Assembly (NCBI RefSeq): GCF_016865425.1
Contig: NZ_AP023355.1
Span: 5,578,198 to 5,642,197 of the forward strand
DNA: 64,000 nt
Origin: Actinocatenispora thailandica
Lineage (GTDB): Bacteria; Actinomycetota; Actinomycetes; Mycobacteriales; Micromonosporaceae
Direction of reading: 5' to 3'
The notes beneath the pieces are model-generated. The model did not search any database. It was not told the origin of the DNA and was given only the letters and a program-made list of their open reading frames with translations. A program made the position numbers and the translations under genes. This document shows, one piece after another, positions 57,267 through 64,000 of this stretch. The stretch's first letter is position 1. The number at the start of each line of letters is the position of its first letter.

Positions 57267-60215
57267 TCATCTCCCTGGTGACGGGGTCGCCTTCGCGCCC
57301 GGCGACGGCGTCGCGCTGGCCCCGGGTGAGCCGGTGGCCTTCGCCGCCTTCTTGGCGTCTTCGTACTGCTTGGTGGCCTTCTTCAGCTCGGCGAGCGCCT
57401 TGCCCTCGGCGGTGTAGTCGTCGGCCTTGCGGGCGGCGGACAGGTCGGCGAGTGCCTTGTCGATCGCCCGTACCGCGGCGTCGAGGTCCGGCGAGCCGGT
57501 ACCGGTGTCGCCGCCGGCGTCGGAGCCGCCGTCGCCGGGCGGTGCGGTACCGGTGGACGACGCGGTCATGTTGGCGATCGCCGACTTGAGGTCCGGGCCG
57601 TAGCCGACCTGGCTGCCGTACCCGACGAGGACGGTCTTGAGCAACGGGTACGGCACGTTCTTGCCCTTGATGTACACCGGCTCGACGTAGAGCAGCCCGT
57701 CGGCGACCGGCAGGGTGAGCAGGTTGCCGTAGTCGAGGCTGGAGGTCTTGGAGTCGCCGAGGGCCAGGTTGTTCTGGATGCCTTCCTGGTTCTGCATCTT
57801 CGACTGGACCTGGTTGGGGCCGAGGAAGTTGGAGTTGCCGGGCAGTTCGGTGACGGCGAGCTTCGGCCGGCCGGACGCGTCGTAGTACGCGGACAGGATC
57901 GCGGCGAGGTTGTTGCGGTTGTGCGAGGTGAGCGCCGCGGTCAGCTGGAACGTCGGCTGCTGCTGTTCGGGGAACTGCGCCACCACGTAGTACGGCGGTT
58001 GCTTGTGGCCGCCGGAGCGGGTCGGGTCCTTCGGCGTCTCCCACAGGTTGTCCTGCTTGTTGAACGCCTGCGGGTCGGTGATGTGGTAGCGGTTCAGCGT
58101 GTCGCGCTGCACCTTGAACAGGTCCTCCGGGTACCGGAAGTGCGCGGCGAGGTCCTTCGGGATGTCGGTCTTCAGGATCCCGCCGTACGCCGCGTTCCAG
58201 GCCTTGAGCACCGGGTCGGTGCGGTCGAACTGGTACAGCGTGACCTTGCCGGTGTAGGCGTCGACGGTGGCCTTGACCGAGTTGCGGATGTAGTTGATGC
58301 TGCGCCGGTCCTGCTCGGCGGTACCGGATCCGGTCTGCGAGTCGCTGGTGGCCGACTGCAGGTCGGTGCGCTGCGAGTACGGGTAGGTCGAGGAGGTGGT
58401 GTAGCAGTCCAGGATCCACTGGACGCGGCCGTTCACCACCGCCGGGTAGGGGTCGCCGTCGACGGTCAGGAAGGGCGCGACCTTCTCCACCCGGGCCCGC
58501 GGATCGCGCACGTACAGCAGCTTCGAGTCGGCGTTGAAGTAGTCGCTGGCGAGCAGGAAGTTGCTGTCGTGGAAGTCGAGCGCGTACAGCAGCCGCCGGC
58601 CGTACGAGCCGACCGGCACGCCGCCGGAGCCGTGGTAGGTGTTCTGCAGCTCGGGTGCGTTGGCGCCACCGCCGCCGGGCCGGTCGTACTCGCGGTCGGC
58701 GCCGCCGTCCTTGCCGACGATGGCGAAGTCGGTGAGCTTGTCCGAGTAGTAGATCCGCGGCTGTTCGACGTGCAGCTTGCTCGGCCCGGAGTAGCAGTCG
58801 CCCTGTTTCGCCGCCCGCTTCGTGTCGCCGAGCGAGCCGGAGACGAAGGACGGTTGCCCGTCGGCGCAGGTGGTGTCGGCCGGCGCGGCGACGAACCCGT
58901 AGCCGTGGGTGAACACCGCGTGCCGGTTCTGCCAGGTGCGCTGCGCGCCGGACAGCCGCGACGAGTCGAGTTGCCGCACCCCGACGACGTAGTCCTGGGT
59001 ACGACCGCCGACCGTGTACCGGTCGACGTTGAGCTTGTCGCCGAAGTCGTAGAACCCGCGCACCTGCTGGAGCTGGGTGAAGGTGGCCGGCACCTTCGCC
59101 GGATCGAGCAGCCGGACGTTCGGCACCGTGTTGGAGTCCGCGGCGAGCTTCGCGTCGGGCGTGGTGTTGGACGCCGGGTACACCCCGCCACCGATGTCCT
59201 GGATCCCGTACGCCGCGCGGGTCGCGGTGATGCTGCGCTGGATGTACTTGCCTTCCTTGGCCGGGATGTTCGGCTTCACGGTGAAGGTGGACACCATGCC
59301 CGGGTAGATCCCGCCGACGGTGACGGCGGCGATGGCCAGCAGCGCCAGCGACACCCCGGGCCAGATCAGGTTGCGGGCCACCGCGTTGGAGAACACCAGC
59401 ACCGCGACCGCGACCACCAGCGCGATCCAGGCGAGGATCTGCTTCGCCGGCAGCAACGCGTTGATCGCGGTGTAGCCGGCGCCGTCGGTGCCGGTGGTGG
59501 AGGTGTGGCCGAGCAGCAGCCCACGCTGGTCCAGGAAGTACGCCACCGCCTTGAGCACCACGAACAGCGCGACCAGGATCGACAGGTGCAGCCGCGCGGC
59601 GTGGGTGATCCGGTCACCGCGGCCGGACAGCCGGACCCCGCCGTACAGCCAGTGCGTCAGCAACACCGCCACCAGCGCCAGGAACACCAGCGTGAACCCG
59701 ACCCCGATCAGGTACCGGTAGAACGGGTACTTGAAGACGTAGAACCCGATGTCGGTGCCGAACTGCGGGTCGCCGACGCCGAACCGCTGCGCGTTGCTGA
59801 ACAGCAGCCACTGCGCCGACACGCCGCGCGCGGACAGCCCGGTGATCAGCCCGGTCACGATCGCCACCGCGGCGACGATCAGCCGGATCCGCGGCGTCAC
59901 CGCCGCCCGGTACCGGTCCAGGTTCTGCTGTTCGGGCGAGCGGGGTCGCACCCGTGGCCGGAGCCGGTACGCGAGCAGGATGTTGCCGCCGAGCCACACC
60001 GCGGCGCCGGCACCGAACACCGCGAACAGCGCCAGCCTGGTGCGCAGGTTGGTGGCGAACACCGAGGTGTACGACACCTCCCGGAACCACAGCCAGTCGG
60101 TCCAGGTGGACACCACCCAGCTGCCGGCCGCGAGCAGCACGATCAGCGCCACGATCACGGCGAGGATCCGCCGGGCACGGCGACCGACCATCGGCAGCGG
60201 CGTACGCATCGTCAC
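57267..60215 (-). CDS. UPF0182 family membrane protein
   Basis: This 982-residue protein has seven N-terminal membrane segments (for example ILAVIVALIVLLAAGSWVV and LIVAAVAIVTGLITGL). Typical UPF0182 motifs include WTDWLWFREVSYTSVF, GVGDPQFGTDIGFYVFKYPF and the large extracellular domain with YVDYLDFH-like LLYALDFHDSNFLL and AHFRYPEDLFKVQ. An Ala/Lys/Pro-rich tail ends the chain (GASATPSPGAKATPSPGR). Function unknown; conserved in nearly all actinobacteria. GTG 60215 has GGGGGA eight bases upstream; ATG 60209 is an alternative. Confidence 0.93.
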   Translation of the reverse strand: MTMRTPLPMVGRRARRILAVIVALIVLLAAGSWVVSTWTDWLWFREVSYTSVFATNLRTRLALFAVFGAGAAVWLGGNILLAYRLRPRVRPRSPEQQNLDRYRAAVTPRIRLIVAAVAIVTGLITGLSARGVSAQWLLFSNAQRFGVGDPQFGTDIGFYVFKYPFYRYLIGVGFTLVFLALVAVLLTHWLYGGVRLSGRGDRITHAARLHLSILVALFVVLKAVAYFLDQRGLLLGHTSTTGTDGAGYTAINALLPAKQILAWIALVVAVAVLVFSNAVARNLIWPGVSLALLAIAAVTVGGIYPGMVSTFTVKPNIPAKEGKYIQRSITATRAAYGIQDIGGGVYPASNTTPDAKLAADSNTVPNVRLLDPAKVPATFTQLQQVRGFYDFGDKLNVDRYTVGGRTQDYVVGVRQLDSSRLSGAQRTWQNRHAVFTHGYGFVAAPADTTCADGQPSFVSGSLGDTKRAAKQGDCYSGPSKLHVEQPRIYYSDKLTDFAIVGKDGGADREYDRPGGGGANAPELQNTYHGSGGVPVGSYGRRLLYALDFHDSNFLLASDYFNADSKLLYVRDPRARVEKVAPFLTVDGDPYPAVVNGRVQWILDCYTTSSTYPYSQRTDLQSATSDSQTGSGTAEQDRRSINYIRNSVKATVDAYTGKVTLYQFDRTDPVLKAWNAAYGGILKTDIPKDLAAHFRYPEDLFKVQRDTLNRYHITDPQAFNKQDNLWETPKDPTRSGGHKQPPYYVVAQFPEQQQPTFQLTAALTSHNRNNLAAILSAYYDASGRPKLAVTELPGNSNFLGPNQVQSKMQNQEGIQNNLALGDSKTSSLDYGNLLTLPVADGLLYVEPVYIKGKNVPYPLLKTVLVGYGSQVGYGPDLKSAIANMTASSTGTAPPGDGGSDAGGDTGTGSPDLDAAVRAIDKALADLSAARKADDYTAEGKALAELKKATKQYEDAKKAAKATGSPGASATPSPGAKATPSPGR

Positions 60216-60349
60216 CGGCTATTCCCCCATCCCGCCGACCCCACCGACCTGCGCGTGGCGTCCCAGACTAGGCGATCGCGCCAGCGACCGCCCGCACGGT
60301 CCTGCCTGCCGGCCGGTCAGGAAACCTCAAGGGAGCGTCGATGCGCCGT

Positions 60350-61366
60350 TCAGCAGGACGGGGTGGGCTTGCCGGCACGCAGTTCGGACAGCGCCTGCAG
60401 CGCGCCATGCAGGGTGCTCACCTTCACCAGCTTCAGCCCGCTCGGTACCGCACCCTTGGCCTGCGCGCAGTTGTCCGCCGGGGTGAGGAACACCGTCGCG
60501 CCGTCCTGCTTGGCGCCCAGCAGCTTCTGCTGGATGCCGCCGATCGGGCCCACCTTGCCGTCCGTGTCGATCTCGCCGGTCCCGGCGATGACATTGCCGC
60601 CGGTCAGGTCGGCCGGGGTCAGCGTGTCGATGATGCCCAGCGCGAACATCATCCCGGCGGACGGCCCACCGATGTCGCCGAGACTCACCTTCACCCGGTA
60701 CCGGCAGGGCTGCTTCTCGGTCACCGTGACACCGAGCGCGGCCTTGCCGGAGTCGCCCTTGCCGGTGGTGACCGTCGTCGTCCGGGCCTTGCCGCCGCGG
60801 GTGTAGCCGACCTCGCGCTTGCTGCCGGCCGCCTCCGACTGCACCAGCGTGACCAGCTTCGCGGTGGAGGTGACCGGCTTGCCGTCGATGCTGTTCAGCA
60901 CGTCACCGGCCTTGAGCTTGCCGGCGGCGCCGGAACCGGCCGCGACCGACTTGACGGTCACCACCACCGGGCAGCCGAGCTCCCGGTAGGCGGCGGTCTC
61001 GGCCGCGGTCTGCGAGTCCTGGAACTGCTGTTGCTGCTGCTTGTCGGTCTGCTGCTCGGTCTGGTCCGGCGGGTAGACGGCGTCCCGCGGCACCACCGCG
61101 TACCGGTCGTCCCACCAGTCGTACATCGCCGACCAGAGGGTGAGATCGTCGGAGACCGAGACCGTGACCAGCCGCAGCTGCCCGGTCGACTTGGACGCCG
61201 TACCGCGCTGCACGGTGATGATCTTCGTCCCGTCGACGGAGCCCAGCGTGTCGACCGTCGGTCCCGGGCCCAGCGCCACGTACGGCACCTTCACCAGCAG
61301 CGAGGCTGCGGTCAGCAGGGCCACCAGTACGGTGCCGATCAGCACGGTCCACCCGCGTCGTTCCAT
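60350..61366 (-). CDS. Membrane-anchored PDZ/Lon-type (S16) protease, YlbL-like
   Basis: The 338-residue protein has one N-terminal membrane anchor (WTVLIGTVLVALLTAASLLV), a PDZ domain (VTVKSVAAGSGAAGKLKAGDVL), and a Lon-type protease domain with catalytic Ser in IGGPSAGMMFALGI and Lys in QKLLGAKQDGATVF. This is the actinobacterial YlbL family, one gene upstream of UPF0182 on the same strand, an arrangement common in actinomycetes. A short Gln-rich stretch (TDKQQQQQFQDS) lies before the PDZ. Substrate unknown; membrane-protein quality control is inferred. Confidence 0.92.
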   Translation of the reverse strand: MERRGWTVLIGTVLVALLTAASLLVKVPYVALGPGPTVDTLGSVDGTKIITVQRGTASKSTGQLRLVTVSVSDDLTLWSAMYDWWDDRYAVVPRDAVYPPDQTEQQTDKQQQQQFQDSQTAAETAAYRELGCPVVVTVKSVAAGSGAAGKLKAGDVLNSIDGKPVTSTAKLVTLVQSEAAGSKREVGYTRGGKARTTTVTTGKGDSGKAALGVTVTEKQPCRYRVKVSLGDIGGPSAGMMFALGIIDTLTPADLTGGNVIAGTGEIDTDGKVGPIGGIQQKLLGAKQDGATVFLTPADNCAQAKGAVPSGLKLVKVSTLHGALQALSELRAGKPTPSC

Positions 61367-61579
61367 GCTGGGAGCCTATTCGGGCGGCGCCACGCCGGCG
61401 CAGCCACCCGCGTACCGCGTGTCGGCCCAGCTCGGCGGGCCGGTGCCCGGCGCCGCCGGCGACGCGTGTTCGCGCGTAGCGGACGCCGCCCGGGTGTCCG
61501 GTCACCGCACGTCGCGTACCGTGGAAGGTGTGACCGGGGCGGTTGCACCTACCTGCACACGGTGCGATGGGACGTTGTG

Positions 61580-62986
61580 ATGACTGATATTCCGTTCGGG
61601 TTCTCGGTGCCGGGAGGCACACCCGACCCCAACGACCCGCAGCAGATGGCGCGGTTTTTGTCCCAGCTTCAGCAGTTCCTGGTGACTCCGGGTTCCGGCC
61701 CGGTCAACTGGGATCTGGCCAAGCAGGTCGCCACCAGCCAGATCGAGGCCGACGACCCCGCCGTCGCGAGCGCCGACCGCACCGAACTGGCCGAGGCACT
61801 CAAGCTCGCCGACCTGTGGCTCGACCCGGTGACCACGCTGCCCAGCGGGGTCCGCTCGACCGCCGCCTGGACCCGGCGGGAGTGGATCGAGAAGACGCTG
61901 CCGGTCTGGCAGCAGCTGTGCGATCCGGTCGCCGGCCGGATGGTCAACTCGATGGGCGACCTGATGCCGGAGGAACTGCGCGGCCAGCTCGGTCCGATGC
62001 AGGCGATGGTCTCCTCGCTGGGCGGCGCCATGTTCGGCGGCCAGCTCGGCGCGGCGCTCGCGTCGCTGGCCGGTGAGGTGCTGTCCGACTCCGACATCGG
62101 CCTGCCGCTCGGCCCCGCCGGGGTGGCCGGGCTGCTGCCCACCAACCTCGCCGCGTACGGCGAGGGCCTGGAGCTGCCGGCCGACCAGGTCCGGCTCTAC
62201 ACCGCGCTGCGCGAGGCCGCCCACCACCGGCTGTACGCGCACGTCCCGTGGCTGCGCGGGCACATGCTCGCCGCCGTCGAGACGTACGCCCAGGGCATCA
62301 CCGTCAACCGGGAGGCCATCGAGGAGGCGCTCGGCCACGTCGACCCGAGCAACCCGGAATCGATGCAGGAACTCAACTTCGAGGGCGTGTTCACCCCGGA
62401 GGACACCCCGGCACAGCGGTCCGCGCTGAACCGGCTGGAGACCAGCCTGGCGCTGGTCGAGGGCTGGGTGACGCACGTGGTCACCGCCGCGGTCGCGGAC
62501 CGGCTGCCGAACGTGGCGCGGCTGACCGAGGCGTTCCAGCGGCGCCGGGCCGAGGGCGGCCCGGCGGAGCAGACGTTCGCCGCGCTGGTCGGACTGGAGC
62601 TGCGGCCGCGCCGGCTGCGCGAGGCGACCGCACTGTGGGAGGAGCTGCGGGCCCGCCGCGGTGTGGACGGCCGGGACGCGATCTGGGGCCACCCGGACCT
62701 GCTGCCGTCGGCCGACGACTTCGCCGAACCGGCCGCGTTCGCCGACACGTCCTCGTTCGACATCGGTGACATGGGCTTCGACCTGTCCGACCCGGCCCTC
62801 ACCGGCACCGTGCCCCCCGAGGCGGGTAGCGACTCGCCCGCCGAGGGCACCGCGCGCGACGGCGACACCGGACCGGACCACGCTGCCGGCGAGGCCGGCT
62901 CCGGGGGCGACGCCAATTCGCGCGGCGAGGCCGGCCCGGAGGGCACCGCGGAACGCCCGGAGGGCGGCGACAAGCCGCAGGACTGA
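61580..62986 (+). CDS. DUF2342 zinc-dependent metalloprotease-like protein
   Basis: The 468-residue protein includes FLSQLQQFLVTPGSGPVNWDLA, ALREAAHHRLYAHVPWLRGH (putative metal-binding His region), and VEGWVTHVVTAAVADRLPN. Together they define the DUF2342 family, which is divergent from the PDZ-protease gene in many actinomycetes. The C-terminal 70 residues are acidic low-complexity sequence (EAGSDSPAEGTARDGD). No exact activity is established. The ATG at 61580 (MTDIPFGFSVPGG) is the family start. Confidence 0.9.
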   Translation: MTDIPFGFSVPGGTPDPNDPQQMARFLSQLQQFLVTPGSGPVNWDLAKQVATSQIEADDPAVASADRTELAEALKLADLWLDPVTTLPSGVRSTAAWTRREWIEKTLPVWQQLCDPVAGRMVNSMGDLMPEELRGQLGPMQAMVSSLGGAMFGGQLGAALASLAGEVLSDSDIGLPLGPAGVAGLLPTNLAAYGEGLELPADQVRLYTALREAAHHRLYAHVPWLRGHMLAAVETYAQGITVNREAIEEALGHVDPSNPESMQELNFEGVFTPEDTPAQRSALNRLETSLALVEGWVTHVVTAAVADRLPNVARLTEAFQRRRAEGGPAEQTFAALVGLELRPRRLREATALWEELRARRGVDGRDAIWGHPDLLPSADDFAEPAAFADTSSFDIGDMGFDLSDPALTGTVPPEAGSDSPAEGTARDGDTGPDHAAGEAGSGGDANSRGEAGPEGTAERPEGGDKPQD

Positions 62987-63071
62987 CCCGGCGGGGCCGG
63001 CCGGCGCCCGCTGCCTAGACTGGCCTGCGTTCGACGCGCCCGTTCCGTTCGGAGCGGGCGCAACGCGTGCG

Positions 63072-63144
63072 CGGGCCGTAGCCCAACGGCAGAGGCACAT
63101 GGTTTAGGTCCATGCCAGTGTGAGTTCGAATCTCACCGGCCCCA
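63072..63144 (+). tRNA. Class-I tRNA with UAG anticodon, identity uncertain
   Basis: A 73-base cloverleaf: acceptor with six pairs plus a C1-C72 mismatch and A73, D-arm GCC/GGC with GG in the loop, anticodon arm CATGG-TTTAGGT-CCATG, five-base variable loop, T-arm GTGAG-TTCGAAT-CTCAC, no CCA. Anticodon TAG (63105-63107) would read CUA (Leu), but leucine tRNAs have a long variable arm and this one does not. It could be a misassigned, degenerate or unusual tRNA. Confidence 0.75.
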
Positions 63145-63157
63145 CCCTCGGCGCCGC

Positions 63158-63619
63158 TCACGACTCGACGAGCGCCCTGATCCGTTCCAGGCTGGCCCGC
63201 ATGCCGGCCTCCAGCTCCGCGTCGTGCCCGGTCTGCCCGCCGAGGAAGGTGCGGGTGAACCAGCTGGCGAACGCGCCGACCCCGTCCGGGGTGCGGCGGG
63301 TCGAGGTCAGCTCGCACCCGGCGTCGGTGGCCCGCAGGGTGTAGCCCCACTGCGACCGGTTGGTGTTGACCCGCCAGGCGATCTCCCGCTCGGGATCGAA
63401 CCGGGTCACCCGGGACAGCGTGGGCCACCGGGTGCCGCCCCGACGGTTCAGCCCGAGCAGCCACGAGCCCCGGCGGACCCGACCGCCGATCGGGATCACC
63501 CGGCGGCACTCGGGCGACCATTCCCCGGTGCGGCGCACGTCGGCGACGACGCGCCACACGCTGGTCGCGGGCGCGGCGACGTCGATCGACGCCGCGAGGG
63601 GCCTGATCTGCTGAGCCAT
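63158..63619 (-). CDS. SRPBCC (START/Bet v1-like) family protein
   Basis: The 153-residue protein starts MAQQIRPLAASIDVAAPATSVWRVVADVRRTGEWSPECR, the usual opening of polyketide-cyclase/dehydrase-type SRPBCC proteins, and ends with an amphipathic helix (FLGGQTGHDAELEAGMRASLERI). It likely binds a hydrophobic ligand. GGAGGAG precedes the ATG. It is divergent from a TetR-family gene, so the TetR protein may control it. Confidence 0.87.
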   Translation of the reverse strand: MAQQIRPLAASIDVAAPATSVWRVVADVRRTGEWSPECRRVIPIGGRVRRGSWLLGLNRRGGTRWPTLSRVTRFDPEREIAWRVNTNRSQWGYTLRATDAGCELTSTRRTPDGVGAFASWFTRTFLGGQTGHDAELEAGMRASLERIRALVES

Positions 63620-63762
63620 GCTCACTCCTCCACTTCGGATGCCTGCCGCACGCCCGGAGCGTGTCGGCTGCGCCGGCCGGCGTCCCGGGATCGGAGGTGC
63701 GTGCACGGGGCGGCAGACTCGGTACGACGGCGCGCTGGCGCGGCGCCGGCCATGCAATTAAG

Positions 63763-63779
63763 ATACAGACAGACTGTAT
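63763..63779. promoter_or_regulatory. Candidate TetR operator
   Basis: ATACAG-ACAGA-CTGTAT, a palindrome with perfect six-base arms in AT-rich DNA between the divergent SRPBCC and TetR genes. Confidence 0.65.
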
Positions 63780-63804
63780 GTAAATCAAGGAGGGTCCGGG
63801 CCCG

Positions 63805-64000
63805 ATGCCTTCGACCACGCCGAAGCGGCCCCGCCGTAGCCAGCCCGAGCGTTCCGCGGCGACCCGGGAAGCGCTGGTCACGGCGGCGCGACCGCTGTTC
63901 GCCACGCACGGCTTCGCCAACGTGGGCACCGAGGCGATCGTGGCCGCCGCGGCGGTGACCCGCGGCGCGATGTACCACCAGTTCGCCGACAAGACGGCGC
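63805..64000 (+). CDS. TetR-family regulator, 5' part (cut by window end)
   Basis: The frame starts at ATG behind AAGGAGGG (63788-63795) and reads MPSTTPKRPRRSQPERSAAT, then REALVTAARPLFATHGFANVG, then TEAIVAAAAVTRGAMYHQFAD. This is the TetR N-terminal HTH with the recognition helix VTRGAMYHQF. It remains open at the edge (65 codons visible). It should bind the palindrome just upstream and regulate itself and the divergent SRPBCC gene. Confidence 0.88.
   Translation, partial: MPSTTPKRPRRSQPERSAATREALVTAARPLFATHGFANVGTEAIVAAAAVTRGAMYHQFADKTA

Overview
The window comes from a very GC-rich actinomycete chromosome. The supporting evidence is third-position GC bias almost throughout, GTG starts, stop/start overlaps, and actinobacterial housekeeping genes such as moeZ next to a DUF3152 protein, a mycothiol-type nitroreductase relative, UPF0182 and DUF2342. 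The layout and an intergenic inverted repeat containing GTTGATCATGGCG suggest a Micromonosporaceae-like host, but this is an impression and not a classification.

Layout. 1-6.3 kb is a polymorphic-toxin locus on the minus strand. It holds a 5'-truncated Rhs/YD-repeat gene ending in a TNT-type NAD glycohydrolase tip with its immunity gene, then a displaced orphan tip (HINT plus deaminase-like toxin) with a second immunity gene cut by the window edge. 6.3-8.1 kb is a DrrAB-type ABC exporter. 8.4-11.8 kb is a ugpA-ugpE-ugpB-like importer without its own ATPase and with a candidate PHO box. 11.9-39.4 kb is mostly ordinary chromosome: an alkyltransferase-like protein, methyltransferases, MoeZ, DUF3152, hydrolases, a NarL-type two-component pair, a P1 peptidase, an antiporter, an ABC-F protein, an ECF41-like sigma factor with two matching promoters, a 1435-residue sedolisin-Kelch protease beside a two-HTH regulator, a HTH/ClpN/ABC operon and a kanamycin-kinase-like gene. 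Several intergenic gaps in this stretch carry GC-rich minisatellites.

39,833-57,174 is a complete actinomycete integrative and conjugative element (AICE, pSAM2 type) of about 17.3 kb, integrated in the 3' half of what looks like the initiator tRNA-fMet gene. Its core is xis-int, an AAA/RepA-like ATPase, a prim-pol, an FtsK/TraB-like transfer protein, Spd-like small membrane proteins and a GntR (KorSA-like) regulator facing a control region full of GCTAGC sites. Its cargo is an HAD phosphatase plus phosphotransferase operon, a solitary cytosine methyltransferase, and a low-GC pair (DUF2971 plus an NB-ARC/TPR protein with a nuclease-like N-terminus) that is the best candidate here for an undescribed defence system.

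57.2-64 kb returns to chromosome: UPF0182, a PDZ/Lon-type protease, a DUF2342 protein, an odd class-I tRNA with a UAG anticodon, an SRPBCC protein and the start of a TetR regulator.

A caution on sequence quality: the Rhs gene (twice), the orphan tip, the integrase and attL are each disrupted in a way that one extra G in a G-run would repair. Assembly errors must be excluded before calling these pseudogenes.
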